A stretch of 64,000 nucleotides of DNA from Proteus sp. FME41 (GTDB lineage Bacteria; Pseudomonadota; Gammaproteobacteria; Enterobacterales; Enterobacteriaceae), in NCBI RefSeq assembly GCF_014897315.1, contig NZ_JABUYL010000003.1, positions 62,001-126,000 of the forward strand, read 5' to 3'. The notes under the pieces were generated by a model. It did no database searches and was not told the origin of the DNA. It saw nothing but the letters and a program-made list of their open reading frames with translations. The translations under genes and the position numbers were made by a program. Within the stretch, counting starts at the first letter, position 1; every line of letters starts with the position of its first letter. Of the stretch, positions 50,466-61,412 are shown one piece after another.

Positions 50466-51986
50466 ATGGTTCAGCCCGCCTTCAAACAAACCACTTGGTA
50501 TAAATCATTTATTCTACTGTTACTTGGCTTTACTTCTGGATTACCCCTTGCATTAACCGCTGGTACTTTGCAAGCTTGGATGACGGTAGAAGATATTGAT
50601 TTAAAAACCATTGGTTTCTTCTCATTGGTGGGGCAAGCCTATGTTTTTAAATTTCTTTGGTCACCCTTTATGGATCGCTATACTCCTTCTTTTCTTGGCC
50701 GACGCCGAGGATGGATGTTACTCACCCAAATTGGGTTAGTTATTGGTATTGCAGGAATGGGTTTTTTAAATCCTAGCGATCATTTATGGTGGCTTGCTTC
50801 TTTAGCCGTCATTGTCGCTTTTTGTTCAGCTTCACAAGACATTGTTTTTGACGCTTATAAAACAGATATTTTAAAGGCCGATGAACGTGGCACAGGTGCC
50901 GCCGTTTCTGTGTTGGGCTATCGCATTGCAATGCTTGTTTCTGGTGGTATGGCACTTTGGCTTGCTGATAAATATATTGGCTGGCAAAATATGTACTGGT
51001 TAATGGCAGCCTTAATGGGAATTGGTATTATTGCCACTTTACTCGCCCAAGAGCCAGAAACTGCAGTAAAACCACCTCGTACACTCTATGAAGCAGTCAT
51101 TGAGCCTTTATCTGAATTTTTCTCACGTAATAATGCATGGCTCATTTTACTGCTCATCGTACTTTATAAAATGGGTGATGCTTTTGCCTTGAGTTTAAGT
51201 ACTACTTTTCTTATTCGCGGTGCAGGCTTTGATGCTGGAGAAGTTGGCTTAGTCAACAAAACATTAGGACTTGCCGCTACAATTATCGGTGCCTTATTAG
51301 GTGGCTTATTAATGCGCCGTTGGAGCTTATTTAAAGCACTGATGATTTTTGGAATAATGCAAGGTGGTTCAAATATTGGCTATTGGTATCTCGCCATCAC
51401 AGAACAAAACATTTATAGCATGGGTGCTGTAGTTGCTTTTGAGAATATCTGTGGCGGAATGGGAACCGCAGCCTTTGTTGCACTTTTAATGACGCTTTGT
51501 CATCTTTCTTTTTCAGCAACACAATTTGCACTCCTTTCTGCATTATCCGCGATTGGCCGTGTTTATGTCGGCCCAGTTGCAGGTTGGTATGTAGAAAGCC
51601 ATGGTTGGGAAGCATTCTATCTTTTTTCTATTGTTGCTTCAGTACCGGGTCTTATTTTGCTGATGATTTCAAAAAATACACTTCTCTATACGCAAAAAAC
51701 GGGGGAGTTTCTTAGAAGAACTCAATTTATCAAACAATATCGTTTTGCTCTTTATGGTTTGATATTGACTGTTTTCTTCTTTATATGCAGTTTGATTCTC
51801 GTTATTACCCGCTCACTACCCACTTTAGATATGTTCCAGTCTATTGATTTTATTCAATCAATAGAGACCGAATCATTGAGTCATTGGGCTTCATCGCTCT
51901 TTTTGTATGGTGTGATTGTTGGTGCAATAAGTCTTGTTGTGGGTACGGTATTAGACTATTTGGCCCTTAGAAGAACCGTTCATTAA
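50466..51986 (+). CDS. ampG: muropeptide permease AmpG
   Basis: An MFS-type inner-membrane carrier that imports anhydro-muropeptides for cell wall recycling and, where ampC is inducible, for beta-lactamase induction. The 506-residue protein has about 14 hydrophobic segments. Family segments visible are LLLGFTSGLPLALTAGTLQA, FLWSPFMDRYTP, SASQDIVFDAYKTD and GAAVSVLGYRIAML. E. coli AmpG has 491 residues. A hairpin terminator follows. Confidence 0.96.
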   Translation: MVQPAFKQTTWYKSFILLLLGFTSGLPLALTAGTLQAWMTVEDIDLKTIGFFSLVGQAYVFKFLWSPFMDRYTPSFLGRRRGWMLLTQIGLVIGIAGMGFLNPSDHLWWLASLAVIVAFCSASQDIVFDAYKTDILKADERGTGAAVSVLGYRIAMLVSGGMALWLADKYIGWQNMYWLMAALMGIGIIATLLAQEPETAVKPPRTLYEAVIEPLSEFFSRNNAWLILLLIVLYKMGDAFALSLSTTFLIRGAGFDAGEVGLVNKTLGLAATIIGALLGGLLMRRWSLFKALMIFGIMQGGSNIGYWYLAITEQNIYSMGAVVAFENICGGMGTAAFVALLMTLCHLSFSATQFALLSALSAIGRVYVGPVAGWYVESHGWEAFYLFSIVASVPGLILLMISKNTLLYTQKTGEFLRRTQFIKQYRFALYGLILTVFFFICSLILVITRSLPTLDMFQSIDFIQSIETESLSHWASSLFLYGVIVGAISLVVGTVLDYLALRRTVH

Positions 51987-52013
51987 TCGCCTAGCTTTTC
52001 TATCAACAGTAAG

Positions 52014-52043
52014 AAAAAAGGACAGCTTCAGCTGTCCTTTTTG
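52014..52043. terminator. bidirectional terminator between ampG and dbpA
   Basis: AAAAAGGACAGC / GCTGTCCTTTTT with loop TTCA. T runs on both strands let it serve both convergent genes. Confidence 0.93.
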
Positions 52044-52062
52044 TATTTTGAGTAAAGAAAAT

Positions 52063-53436
52063 TTATCTAAACAATCTTACTTTTACTGCTTTACCTTTGA
52101 TTTTACCTTGTTGTAGCTGTTTCCAGACTTGTTTGGCGATAGATTGTTTTACGGCAACATAAGCATGTGTTGGATTAATCATAATTTTACCTATATCAGC
52201 ACCATTAAAGCCCATATCACCCGTTAATGCGCCTAAAATATCACCTGGGCGCATTTTGGCTTTTTTACCACCATCAATACACAATGTTGCCATTGTCGCT
52301 TCAAGTGGGGTAATTTGTAAGCCTGTTGGTAAAGGTAACCAATTAATCTTCATATGAAGCATTTCTTCTAAAGCATTAGCACGCTGAATTTCTTCTGGGG
52401 CGCAAAAACTCATAGCTAACCCACTTTCACCCGCCCTTGCTGTACGACCAATACGGTGAACATGCACTTCTGGATCCCATGACAATTCGTAGTTAATGAC
52501 CATTTCTAATGCTTTAATATCAAGCCCACGAGCAGCCACATCCGTTGCCACTAATACACGACAACTCCCATTAGAAAAACGAATTAAAGTTTGATCACGC
52601 TCTCTTTGTTCCATATCACCATGTAACGCAAGTACGCTTTGGTTACTTTCGGTCAGTGTTTCATACACATCTTGGCAATCTCTTTTTGTATTGCAGAACA
52701 CCACGCAGGAAGCGGGTTGTTCACGGCTTAACAATTTTTGCAACAATCCGATCTTGCCATGACGAGAAACTTCATAAAATTGCTGTTCAACTGCGGGGAG
52801 TTCATCAACAGAATTTATTTCAATACTAATAGGATTTTGCTGTATTTTGCGGCTAATTGTGGCAATTTCATTTGGCCATGTTGCTGAAAAAAGCAGTGTT
52901 TGGCGAGCGGTTGGCATACGAGAAATAATATCGTTAATATCATCAAAGAAGCCCATATCCAGCATTCTGTCCGCTTCATCAAGTACCAATGTTTTTATAC
53001 CATCTAATGTAATCGTTTCTTTTTTCAAATGGTCAAGCAATCTACCTGGAGTTGCCACAATAATATGCGCAGCATGAATGAGTGAATCACGTTGAATGCT
53101 AAAAGGGACACCGCCGCACAGTGTTAATACTTTAATGTTAGGAAGATAACGAGCAAGGCGACGTAATTCATTGGCAACTTGATCGGCAAGCTCTCGTGTT
53201 GGGCATAAAATTAGCGATTGAGTATTAAATTGTTTTGCATCTATGTGTTGCAACAAACCCAAACCAAAAGCAGCCGTTTTTCCACTTCCTGTTTTTGCCT
53301 GAGCACGAACATCTTTCCCTGCAAGAATTGCAGGCAGAGCAGCTTCTTGAACTGGGGTCATGGTTAAATAACCTAATTCATTAAGATTAGCGAGTTGTTC
53401 AGCAGGAAGGGCGTTAAGTTCAGCAAATGAGGTCAC
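52063..53436 (-). CDS. dbpA: ATP-dependent RNA helicase DbpA
   Basis: A DEAD-box helicase specific for hairpin 92 of 23S rRNA, acting in 50S assembly. It has 457 residues like the E. coli protein: Q motif LGYLTMTPVQ, Walker A AKTGSGKT, VLDEADRMLDMGF, SATWP, ARGLDIK and HRIGRTARAG, then the C-terminal RNA-binding domain with DGGKKAKMRPGD. In E. coli dbpA is elsewhere, so its place between ampG and cyoA is a local insertion or rearrangement. Confidence 0.97.
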   Translation of the reverse strand: MTSFAELNALPAEQLANLNELGYLTMTPVQEAALPAILAGKDVRAQAKTGSGKTAAFGLGLLQHIDAKQFNTQSLILCPTRELADQVANELRRLARYLPNIKVLTLCGGVPFSIQRDSLIHAAHIIVATPGRLLDHLKKETITLDGIKTLVLDEADRMLDMGFFDDINDIISRMPTARQTLLFSATWPNEIATISRKIQQNPISIEINSVDELPAVEQQFYEVSRHGKIGLLQKLLSREQPASCVVFCNTKRDCQDVYETLTESNQSVLALHGDMEQRERDQTLIRFSNGSCRVLVATDVAARGLDIKALEMVINYELSWDPEVHVHRIGRTARAGESGLAMSFCAPEEIQRANALEEMLHMKINWLPLPTGLQITPLEATMATLCIDGGKKAKMRPGDILGALTGDMGFNGADIGKIMINPTHAYVAVKQSIAKQVWKQLQQGKIKGKAVKVRLFR

Positions 53437-53804
53437 AATGAAAATTCCAAGTAAGATAAAAACAGATATTGGTTAATGATACTATCCCTTAATTCTTGTG
53501 TCGTGAGGTATTTTGGCGCTGTTCATATTACTTTTTAATCTAAGAGCCCTTTTTCACCATTATCTCCTTAAAATCCCTCTTTTTTTTCAATTATTCATTT
53601 TTAATTTTTGTTGTTAACGCAAAAAAACAAATAAAAAAATACTAAATCTCCCATTTTTTAAACTAATATAAAAATTCTAGAAACAGATCCTATTTTGAGT
53701 ACAAGTTTCTATAAAATGGATTTTAATAGTTTATTATTCTAATAAAAAAGAAAAACTGAACATTCAACGCAAATATAACCGACCATAAACCATCGAGATA
53801 ATTT
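53437..53804. other. divergent dbpA/porin control region
   Basis: About 370 very AT-rich bases with long A and T runs, between dbpA (leftward) and the Tsx-like gene (rightward). I see no clear operator. Such DNA is a typical H-NS target by composition, which is an inference. Confidence 0.45.
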
Positions 53805-54566
53805 ATGATCAAAAAACCATTTTTGTTTGTCATCGCAGCTACATTTTCTCTATCTACTCAGGCCAGTTATTTAGGAGGATTTGTAAGCACAAGTATCAAT
53901 TACCTAGATTGGACGACACATACCACACACAAAACAGGCAAAACATCTCATAAAGATGATTTTGCTTATTTAGAGCTTGAAGGTGGTGCCAATTTTTCAT
54001 GGGGAGAGTTCTATGGCTTTTTTGATTTAGAAAACCCCTTCAATAAAAGAGAGATTCAACCAGGGGATAATCAACGCTATACCATTAAAAGCACGGCTCG
54101 TATTTATTTAGGCGAAAGTAACTTTAATTTATATGGACATGTTTATGGTACATGGTCACTTCCAGGTAAAAAGTATGGTGGTAACTTTCATGAAGTTAAT
54201 ACTCTTTATGGCTTTGGCTATAACACACAAATCGCTAATTTATGGTTTAAACCTTTTATTGCCCTTCATTATGTTGAGCAATCTAAATATTCAGGCAATA
54301 ACGGCTATGTAACAGGCTGGGTTGCTGGATATGATTTTAATATAAAAAATCAAAAATTTAGCCTCACTAACTGGCATGAAATGGAGTTTCAGCGACACAA
54401 ACGTTATGGCAATGGAGGTAAAAATGGCCTTAATGGTGCATTAGCAATTTGGTGGCATCCAACAACAGCAATCACAACAGGTATTCAATATCGTTATGCT
54501 TATAAAAAATTAGGCGAAAGTTTTCTGCAAGACGGCATTGTGTATAGTGTGAAGTATAACTTCTGA
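53805..54566 (+). CDS. Tsx/OmpK-family outer membrane protein
   Basis: A 253-residue exported beta-barrel with signal peptide (FLFVIAATFSLSTQA) and the typical terminal Phe (YSVKYNF). The layout follows the nucleoside-specific channel (Tsx/OmpK) family: DFAYLELEGGANFSWGEFYG, FFDLENPF, then NTLYGFGYNT and the NWHEMEFQRH region. Alternating aromatic strands run throughout. Substrate may be nucleosides, but the protein is shorter than E. coli Tsx (294) and I cannot assign one. It has its own terminator and no operon partner. Not present at this locus in E. coli. Confidence 0.8.
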   Translation: MIKKPFLFVIAATFSLSTQASYLGGFVSTSINYLDWTTHTTHKTGKTSHKDDFAYLELEGGANFSWGEFYGFFDLENPFNKREIQPGDNQRYTIKSTARIYLGESNFNLYGHVYGTWSLPGKKYGGNFHEVNTLYGFGYNTQIANLWFKPFIALHYVEQSKYSGNNGYVTGWVAGYDFNIKNQKFSLTNWHEMEFQRHKRYGNGGKNGLNGALAIWWHPTTAITTGIQYRYAYKKLGESFLQDGIVYSVKYNF

Positions 54567-54585
54567 TAGTAAATTGTTAATTTTT

Positions 54586-54625
54586 ATTACAGCGGATTGA
54601 TTTTTATCCGCTGTAATCCTTTTTT
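54586..54625 (+). terminator. intrinsic terminator of the Tsx-like gene
   Basis: ATTACAGCGGAT / ATCCGCTGTAAT, a 12-base perfect stem with an 8-base loop followed by CCTTTTTT, about 20 bases past the stop. Confidence 0.92.
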
Positions 54626-54923
54626 ACCACTTAATGAAAATTTTCTCATTAAATATAAATATTCAATAAAAAGCCCATTATCGATATTAAAAATTATACA
54701 CCAAGCAAATTCAGACATTAAACATCATGATAAAAAGGTTTTTATTTACAAACTCTCCTCCGACCTCTCAATTGCTACTTTTTTAATCAAAATACGTTTT
54801 CTTACATTTTTCACTGCATTTTTATTTGTAAAAATATGTATTTATTTTAAAAATATGATACTTTATGAAATTATCGTTAATATCCAATAATTAAATTAAC
54901 ATTTATTTAATAGTTTGATTACT

Positions 54924-54939
54924 TGTGATCACATTAACA
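54924..54939. promoter_or_regulatory. probable CRP-type site before cyoA
   Basis: TGTGATCACATTAACA fits TGTGA-N6-TCACA with one mismatch and lies about 55 bases upstream of the -35 element. The E. coli cyo operon is under ArcA, FNR and catabolite control, which makes such a site plausible. Confidence 0.5.
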
Positions 54940-54977
54940 CAAAAGACCAACCAACCCCCTACTTACCATTACAATTG

Positions 54978-55006
54978 TTTACACTGTCGCAACCTTACCG
55001 TAAAAT
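54978..55006 (+). promoter_or_regulatory. predicted cyoA promoter
   Basis: TTTACA (54978-54983) and TAAAAT (55001-55006) with a 17-base spacer, about 55 bases before the cyoA ATG. One mismatch from consensus in each hexamer. Confidence 0.6.
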
Positions 55007-55061
55007 GTCCTTACTGATACTGATGAAACAACAATAGAACCTTTGCCATTTAGGTCGTTGG

Positions 55062-56012
55062 ATGAGACTTATGAAATACATAAAAAGTATTGGGACACTC
55101 TCGCTATTAGCAGCCGCGCTCTTATTGAGTGGCTGTGATATGGCGTTAATGAATCCCAAAGGCGCTATCGGCGCTGAGCAAAAAACATTAATCCTCATTG
55201 CACTTGGTTTAATGTTGATTGTCGTGATACCGGTAATACTGATGGTGATTGTTTTCGCTTATCGCTACCGCGAATCCAATACTAAAGCTACCTATCGCCC
55301 AAACTGGGCTCACTCAAATAAAATTGAACTCGTTGTTTGGACTGTGCCTATTATCATCATCGTGATTTTGGCTAGCATCACATGGAAAACAACCCATGAG
55401 CTTGATCCTTACAAACCATTAGAGTCCACAGAAAAACCTATCACCATTGAAGTCGTTTCAATGGATTGGAAATGGTTGTTTATCTACCCAGAGCAAGGTA
55501 TTGCAACAGTCAATGAACTGGCTTTCCCTGCAAATGTGCCTGTTAATTTCAAAATCACATCTGACTCTGTCATGAACTCATTCTTTATTCCTCGTTTAGG
55601 TGGACAAATCTATGCGATGGCAGGAATGCAGACCAAACTTCACTTAATTGCTAACGAACCGGGTGAATATCCAGGTATGTCAGCAAGTTATAGTGGACAT
55701 GGCTTCTCTGATATGAAATTTACTGCGATAGCAACACCTGATCGCACCAGTTTTGATGCATGGGTTGAAAAAGTAAAACAATCACCAGACACGTTAAATA
55801 CCACCACTGCATTTAATGAACTTGCTAAACCAAGCCAGAAAAATCCAGTGACCTACTATTCAAGCGTGAAGCCAATGCTATTCCAAGAGACTATTTCTAA
55901 ATTTGGTCACACTGGTCATGGCGCTCACACAAGTAGCAATCAGACTGCAAATACTGATGCAACAATGAATATGAACATGAGCCATGCGGCACATGCAGGA
56001 GCAGAGGAATAA
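55062..56012 (+). CDS. cyoA: cytochrome bo3 ubiquinol oxidase subunit II
   Basis: Subunit II of the proton-pumping quinol oxidase. The 316-residue precursor has a lipoprotein signal with lipobox LSGC, two membrane helices (about 45-65 and 88-108) and a periplasmic cupredoxin-like domain ([40 protein letters not shown]). The Cu(A) cysteines of cytochrome c oxidases are absent, as expected for a quinol oxidase. The C-terminus is His/Met-rich. The ATG at 55062 gives MRLMKY, matching E. coli MRLRKY. Confidence 0.97.
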   Translation: MRLMKYIKSIGTLSLLAAALLLSGCDMALMNPKGAIGAEQKTLILIALGLMLIVVIPVILMVIVFAYRYRESNTKATYRPNWAHSNKIELVVWTVPIIIIVILASITWKTTHELDPYKPLESTEKPITIEVVSMDWKWLFIYPEQGIATVNELAFPANVPVNFKITSDSVMNSFFIPRLGGQIYAMAGMQTKLHLIANEPGEYPGMSASYSGHGFSDMKFTAIATPDRTSFDAWVEKVKQSPDTLNTTTAFNELAKPSQKNPVTYYSSVKPMLFQETISKFGHTGHGAHTSSNQTANTDATMNMNMSHAAHAGAEE

Positions 56013-56016
56013 AGGC

Positions 56017-57999
56017 ATGTTCGGAAAATTAACTCTCGATGCAGTCCCGTTACATGAACCCATTATCGTTATTACTTTACTCGGTATTGTTCTTGGCGGA
56101 CTTGCTGTTGTTGGCGCATTAACTTATTTTCGTAAATGGAAATGGTTATGGTGCGAATGGTTAACCAGTGTTGACCATAAAAAAATTGGTATTATGTATA
56201 TCATCGTTGCAATGGTCATGATGTTCCGTGGCTTTGCCGATGCCATTATGATGAGAAGCCAGCAAGCTCTGGCCTCTGCGGGTGAAGCTGGTTTCTTACC
56301 ACCTCATCATTATGATCAGATTTTTACCGCTCATGGCGTTATCATGATTTTCTTCATGGCTACGCCTTTTGTTGTGGGTCTGATGAACCTTGTTGTGCCT
56401 TTACAAATTGGTGCACGTGATGTTGCCTTCCCTTTCCTAAACTCATTGAGCTTCTGGTTCTTTGTCGTTGGTGTGGTACTTATCAACCTTTCTTTAGGTA
56501 TTGGTGAATTTGCACAAACAGGTTGGTTAGCTTACCCACCACTTTCTGGCTTGGAATATAACCCAGGAGTCGGAGTCGATTATTGGATATGGAGTTTACA
56601 GATATCCGGTATTGGTACGCTTCTAACCGGGGTTAACTTCTTCGCGACTATCTTGCGTATGCGTGCGCCGGGTATGAGCATGATGAAAATGCCCGTATTC
56701 TCTTGGGCTGCTTTATGTACTAACGTCCTGATTATTGCTGCATTCCCAATTTTAACTGTCACGATTACATTGTTAACGTTGGATCGCTATCTTGGTACGC
56801 ACTTCTTTACCAATGATATGGGCGGTAACATGATGATGTACATCAACCTCGTATGGGCTTGGGGTCATCCAGAAGTTTATATCCTTGTTCTGCCTGTATT
56901 TGGTGTATTCTCTGAAGTCACGGCAACCTTCTCTAAAAAACGGTTATTTGGTTACACCTCATTAGTGGGTGCAACTGTTGTTATTACCGTACTGTCATTT
57001 ATCGTTTGGTTACACCACTTCTTTACCATGGGCTCTGGCGCTAATGTAAACGCCTTCTTTGGTATTGCCACCATGATCATCGCCATACCGACAGGGGTTA
57101 AGATCTTTAACTGGCTGTTTACGATGTATCAAGGCCGTATCGAATACAAAAGCCCAATGTTATGGACTATCGGTTTCCTTATTACCTTCTCTGTAGGGGG
57201 GATGACCGGGGTTCTGTTGGCAGTTCCGGGTGCAAACTTTGTTTTACATAACAGCTTATTCTTAATTGCCCACTTCCATAACGTTATTATCGGTGGTGTC
57301 GTATTCGGTTGTTTTGCGGGTATGACTTATTGGTTCCCTAAAGCATTCGGTTTTACACTGAATGAAAAATGGGGTATCCGCGCATTCTGGTTCTGGTTTA
57401 TCGGCTTCTTTATGGCCTTTATGCCACTGTATATCCTTGGCTTTATGGGTATGACTCGTCGTTTAAGCCAAAATATTAATCCAGAATTTAACCCAATGCT
57501 GCTGGTTGCTGCGGGTGGTGCTGCACTGATTGCTATTGGTATTGCTTGCCAAGTTATTCAAATCTACGTCAGTATTCGCGACCGTGATCAAAACCGTGAT
57601 TTAACGGGAGATCCGTGGGGCGGACGTACTCTGGAATGGTCAATTTCTTCACCTGCTCCTTTCTATAACTTCGCCGTTGAACCTAATGTTCAAACACGTG
57701 ATGAGTGGTGGGATCAGAAAGAAAAAGGCACAGCTTATCAGCGTCCAACCAAATACGAACCAATCCACATGCCTAAAAATACAGGTGCTGGTGTGATTAT
57801 TTCAGCATTCAGCTTAGTCCTTGGTTTTGCCATGATCTGGCATATCTGGTGGTTAGCTATCGTTGGTTTCGCTGGCATGATTGTCACTTGGATCGTGAAA
57901 AGCTTTGATACAGATGTGGATTATTATGTCCAAGTACCTGAAATTGAAGCTCTCGAGAATAAGCATTATGAAGAACTGAAAAAAGCAGGTGTGAAATAA
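56017..57999 (+). CDS. cyoB: cytochrome bo3 ubiquinol oxidase subunit I
   Basis: The catalytic subunit with haem b, haem o3 and CuB. The 660-residue protein begins [16 protein letters not shown] and has about 15 membrane helices. Haem and copper ligands are seen in [12 protein letters not shown] (low-spin haem His), [14 protein letters not shown] (CuB His and Tyr), WLHHFFTMG (two CuB His) and [11 protein letters not shown] (haem o3 and b His). I chose ATG 56017 (GAGGAATAAAGG upstream) and not an earlier in-frame ATG inside cyoA. Stop overlaps the cyoC start (TAATG). Confidence 0.98.
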   Translation: MFGKLTLDAVPLHEPIIVITLLGIVLGGLAVVGALTYFRKWKWLWCEWLTSVDHKKIGIMYIIVAMVMMFRGFADAIMMRSQQALASAGEAGFLPPHHYDQIFTAHGVIMIFFMATPFVVGLMNLVVPLQIGARDVAFPFLNSLSFWFFVVGVVLINLSLGIGEFAQTGWLAYPPLSGLEYNPGVGVDYWIWSLQISGIGTLLTGVNFFATILRMRAPGMSMMKMPVFSWAALCTNVLIIAAFPILTVTITLLTLDRYLGTHFFTNDMGGNMMMYINLVWAWGHPEVYILVLPVFGVFSEVTATFSKKRLFGYTSLVGATVVITVLSFIVWLHHFFTMGSGANVNAFFGIATMIIAIPTGVKIFNWLFTMYQGRIEYKSPMLWTIGFLITFSVGGMTGVLLAVPGANFVLHNSLFLIAHFHNVIIGGVVFGCFAGMTYWFPKAFGFTLNEKWGIRAFWFWFIGFFMAFMPLYILGFMGMTRRLSQNINPEFNPMLLVAAGGAALIAIGIACQVIQIYVSIRDRDQNRDLTGDPWGGRTLEWSISSPAPFYNFAVEPNVQTRDEWWDQKEKGTAYQRPTKYEPIHMPKNTGAGVIISAFSLVLGFAMIWHIWWLAIVGFAGMIVTWIVKSFDTDVDYYVQVPEIEALENKHYEELKKAGVK

Positions 58000-58610
58000 T
58001 GTCTACTCAAACTGTAAATAACACAAACGCCCATGAGCATCATGGGCACCACGATGCAGGAGCCACAAAAGTTTTCGGCTTCTGGATCTACCTAATGAGC
58101 GACCTTATCCTGTTTGCCAGCCTATTCGCCACGTATGCGGTGCTTGTTAACGGGATTGCAGATGGTCCTTCTGGTAAAGAAATTTTTAGCTTACCTTTTG
58201 TTTTAGTTGAAACCTTCTTACTGCTGTTTAGTAGTATCACTTTTGGTTTCGCTATGCTGAGCATGAATAAAGGCAGTGTTAGCCAAGTTAATCTATGGCT
58301 ATTTGTCACTTTCTTATTCGGCTTAGGTTTTGTCATCATGGAAGTTTACGAATTCCATGAGCTAATTGCAGAAGGTTATGGCCCAGATCGCAGTGCATTC
58401 TTATCTGCATTCTTTGCGTTAGTTTCAACGCACGGCCTTCACGTAACCGCAGGTTTAATTTGGATTGTTATTATGATGATCCAAGTATCACGCCGCGGTT
58501 TAACAGAAGTTAACCGTACTCGTTTAAGCTGTTTAAGTCTGTTCTGGCACTTCCTTGACGTTGTCTGGATCTGTGTGTTCACCGTAGTTTATCTGATGGG
58601 AGCGATGTAA
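57999..58610 (+). CDS. cyoC: cytochrome bo3 ubiquinol oxidase subunit III
   Basis: A 203-residue five-helix subunit. It has a His-rich N-terminus ([10 protein letters not shown]), then [20 protein letters not shown], and [12 protein letters not shown] and [20 protein letters not shown] typical of subunit III. Linked to both neighbours by one-base TAATG overlaps. Confidence 0.97.
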   Translation: MSTQTVNNTNAHEHHGHHDAGATKVFGFWIYLMSDLILFASLFATYAVLVNGIADGPSGKEIFSLPFVLVETFLLLFSSITFGFAMLSMNKGSVSQVNLWLFVTFLFGLGFVIMEVYEFHELIAEGYGPDRSAFLSAFFALVSTHGLHVTAGLIWIVIMMIQVSRRGLTEVNRTRLSCLSLFWHFLDVVWICVFTVVYLMGAM

Positions 58611-58942
58611 TGAGTCATCCAAATACTTCTCCTTCAGGCGCAAGCCACGGCAGCATGAAGTCTTATCTGATTGGCTTTATTCTGTCTGTTATCCTCACCG
58701 TTATTCCATTTTGGATGGTGATGGAAGGAACAGCGACACCAGCAACAATTCTATGGACTGTTGTCGGTATGGCAGTTGTGCAGATTGTGGTTCATTTAGT
58801 CTGCTTCTTACATATGAATACGTCATCAGAAGAGCGCTGGAACGTCGTCGCATTCCTGTTCACACTGCTTATCATCGGCATTGTTGTCGTAGGCTCGTTG
58901 TGGATTATGTACAACCTGAACATCAATATGATGATGGATTAA
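58610..58942 (+). CDS. cyoD: cytochrome bo3 ubiquinol oxidase subunit IV
   Basis: A 110-residue three-helix subunit ([20 protein letters not shown], then [20 protein letters not shown] and [20 protein letters not shown]) that stabilises the CuB centre during assembly. Length agrees with E. coli CyoD (109). The start overlaps the cyoC stop by one base. Confidence 0.97.
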   Translation: MSHPNTSPSGASHGSMKSYLIGFILSVILTVIPFWMVMEGTATPATILWTVVGMAVVQIVVHLVCFLHMNTSSEERWNVVAFLFTLLIIGIVVVGSLWIMYNLNINMMMD

Positions 58943-58953
58943 GAGTTGTCGCT

Positions 58954-59838
58954 ATGATTAAGCAATACCTACAAGTCACTAAACCAGGAATTATTTTTGG
59001 AAATTTAATTTCTGTAATAGGTGGTTTTCTGCTCGCTTCTAAAGGTGAGATTGATTACTCCCTATTTTTCGCGACGCTACTTGGGGTGTCTCTGGTCGTT
59101 GCTTCTGGTTGTGTTTTTAACAACTATATTGACCGTGATATTGACCGTATCATGGAAAGAACGAAGAATCGCCCATTAGTTAAAGGATTAATTGACCCTC
59201 AAGTTAGCCTGATATATGCCTCAGTATTAGGTATTGCAGGTATTGTGCTGCTCTATGTAGCAGCCAATCCACTTGCAATGTTTATCGCGGTATTCGGTTT
59301 TATTATTTATGTTGGGGTTTATAGCCTCTATATGAAGCGTAAATCTGTTTATGGCACACTGATTGGAAGCTTATCGGGCTCTGCACCTCCTGTTATCGGT
59401 TATTGTGCCGTTAGCGGTGAATTTGATGCAGGCGCGGCAATCCTATTACTTATCTTTAGTTTGTGGCAAATGCCTCATTCTTATGCCATTGCCATTTTCC
59501 GTTTTAAAGACTACCAAGCTGCAAATATTCCAGTATTACCTGTCATTAAAGGGATCTCAGTCGCTAAACGTCATATTATTCTCTATATTCTGGCATTTAT
59601 GATTGCAACCTTAATGCTGACATTAGTGGGTTATGCTGGCTATAAATATCTGATTGTGGCTTCAGCCGTCAGTATTTGGTGGTTAGGCATGGCATTATCT
59701 GGTTATAAAGCAACCAATGATATTGTGTGGGCACGAAAATTATTTATTTTCTCTATTGTCGCAATCACTTCATTAAGCGTAATGATGTCTGTTGATCCAA
59801 CTAGCTCAACAGAAGCGGTTCTTGCGTACCTAAGATAA
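58954..59838 (+). CDS. cyoE: haem o synthase (protohaem farnesyltransferase)
   Basis: Adds a farnesyl group to haem b to make haem o for CyoB. The 294-residue UbiA-type membrane enzyme has the Asp-rich prenyl diphosphate motif [20 protein letters not shown] and a second motif in [20 protein letters not shown] 58954 gives [15 protein letters not shown], the family start. The frame is open further upstream within cyoD but out of family. A terminator follows. Confidence 0.97.
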   Translation: MIKQYLQVTKPGIIFGNLISVIGGFLLASKGEIDYSLFFATLLGVSLVVASGCVFNNYIDRDIDRIMERTKNRPLVKGLIDPQVSLIYASVLGIAGIVLLYVAANPLAMFIAVFGFIIYVGVYSLYMKRKSVYGTLIGSLSGSAPPVIGYCAVSGEFDAGAAILLLIFSLWQMPHSYAIAIFRFKDYQAANIPVLPVIKGISVAKRHIILYILAFMIATLMLTLVGYAGYKYLIVASAVSIWWLGMALSGYKATNDIVWARKLFIFSIVAITSLSVMMSVDPTSSTEAVLAYLR

Positions 59839-59859
59839 TGTATTTATTAAAGTAACCTA

Positions 59860-59893
59860 AACACCAGTCAGCTTTCTGACTGGTGTTTTTTTA
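59860..59893 (+). terminator. intrinsic terminator of cyoABCDE
   Basis: AACACCAGTCAG / CTGACTGGTGTT with loop CTTT is followed by TTTTTT, 21 bases after the cyoE stop. Confidence 0.95.
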
Positions 59894-60012
59894 TCCCTTT
59901 TACGCCTTCACACGATATCAGTACAGTTTTGTCTTTTTTGTATCCCATTTATTGATTAACCTCGCTAAGGAATGCCATTACAATAGGAGGTATCAGTAAT
60001 ACGAGGTAATCC

Positions 60013-61383
60013 ATGAATGATAATAAAATGACCCCATTAGAACGCAAAGCAACATGGGGACTAGGCACTGTTTTCTCTCTTCGCATGCTTGGCATGTTTA
60101 TGGTACTCCCTGTTTTAACCACCTACGGGCTTCAACTACAACACGCAACTGAATCGCTCATTGGATTAGCCATCGGTATTTATGGATTAACACAAGCTAT
60201 ATTCCAAATTCCTTTTGGTATTTTCTCTGATAAATTTGGTCGAAAACCTATGATTGTTTTTGGCTTAATTATTTTTATTATTGGTAGCCTAATTGCGGCT
60301 ATCAGCGACAATATCTATGGCATTATTATTGGTAGAGCATTACAAGGAGCAGGAGCTATCTCAGCCGCGGTAATGGCTTTACTATCAGATTTAACACGAG
60401 AACAAAACAGAACAAAAGCAATGGCCTTTATTGGTATTAGCTTTGGGGTAACATTCGCTTTAGCCTTGGTTTTAGGACCTGTTTTAACGCATATTTTTGG
60501 CTTACAGGGCCTCTTTTGGGGCATTGCTCTACTCGCTTTTGGTGGCATTATTATTACCCTTTTTACTGTACCGAATAGCGAACATCATATTCTTAATCGA
60601 GAATCAGGTTTTGTTCGTGGCAGTGTAAAAAAGGTTTTATTTGATGCGCAACTGCTTAAACTTAATACAGGTATTTTTTCACTACATACTTTATTAATGG
60701 CCGCCTTCGTTGCACTTCCTCTGGTTATGAATAGTGCAGGCTTAGCGAAAGAGAAGCATTGGATTGTTTATCTAGTCACCATGCTTATTGCCTTTATTAC
60801 CGTATTACCTTTTATTATCTATGCAGAAAAGAAACGAAAGATGAAACAGGTTTTCTTATTCTGTATTTTTTTACTGATTATCGCTCAAATTATTTTAATT
60901 ACCTCAGGTTCCAGCTTATGGTTAATTATTGCAGGTATTCAAGTCTTCTTTATTGGCTTTAATATTATGGAAGCACTTCTTCCTTCATTAATTAGTAAAG
61001 AAGCACCTGCTGGTTATAAAGGCACTGCAATGGGTATTTATTCCACCAGCCAGTTTTTGGGTGTGGCATTAGGCGGAATTTTAGGTGGCTGGCTTTATCA
61101 GCATTATGATGCACAAGTTGTCTTTTTAGGCTGTCTATCTATTGGCGTTATTTGGTTTCTAATTAGCTTAACATTACGCCAACCCTCATATGTTAGTAGC
61201 TTACGTATTGAATTACCTGCTAATTTATCTTTAGGTCAACAACAACAACTGCAACATCTATTTAAACAGCAACCAGGGGTTAATGAGGTGGTGATTATCG
61301 CTAATGAGCAAAGTGCTTATATTAAAGTCGATACGAAGAAAACCCCAAGAATAACCTTAGAGTCGCTATTACCCTCTATTTAA
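60013..61383 (+). CDS. yajR: MFS transporter YajR
   Basis: A 456-residue major facilitator protein with 12 membrane helices and a C-terminal cytosolic YAM domain of ferredoxin-like fold (about 390-456, LRIELPANLSLGQQQQLQHL then VNEVVIIANEQSAYIKV). Motif A appears as GIFSDKFGRKPMI. Length agrees with E. coli YajR (454). Proton-driven export is inferred; substrate unknown. Position after cyoE is as in E. coli. Confidence 0.94.
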   Translation: MNDNKMTPLERKATWGLGTVFSLRMLGMFMVLPVLTTYGLQLQHATESLIGLAIGIYGLTQAIFQIPFGIFSDKFGRKPMIVFGLIIFIIGSLIAAISDNIYGIIIGRALQGAGAISAAVMALLSDLTREQNRTKAMAFIGISFGVTFALALVLGPVLTHIFGLQGLFWGIALLAFGGIIITLFTVPNSEHHILNRESGFVRGSVKKVLFDAQLLKLNTGIFSLHTLLMAAFVALPLVMNSAGLAKEKHWIVYLVTMLIAFITVLPFIIYAEKKRKMKQVFLFCIFLLIIAQIILITSGSSLWLIIAGIQVFFIGFNIMEALLPSLISKEAPAGYKGTAMGIYSTSQFLGVALGGILGGWLYQHYDAQVVFLGCLSIGVIWFLISLTLRQPSYVSSLRIELPANLSLGQQQQLQHLFKQQPGVNEVVIIANEQSAYIKVDTKKTPRITLESLLPSI

Positions 61384-61412
61384 TTATCAATAAATTCATA
61401 GAATAAAAACAA

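Larger units (their letters stand above)
54567..55061. other. region upstream of cyoABCDE
   Basis: Contains the terminator of the porin gene at its left, a long AT-rich stretch, and then the cyo CRP-like site and promoter at its right. A 97-codon frame at 54597-54890 begins inside the terminator and lacks a ribosome site; I do not call it. Confidence 0.6.

Noticed and set aside
54597..54890. 97-codon + strand frame upstream of cyoA
   Set aside because: Begins within the terminator of the preceding gene, uses a non-ATG start and has low-complexity Ile/Lys/Phe content.
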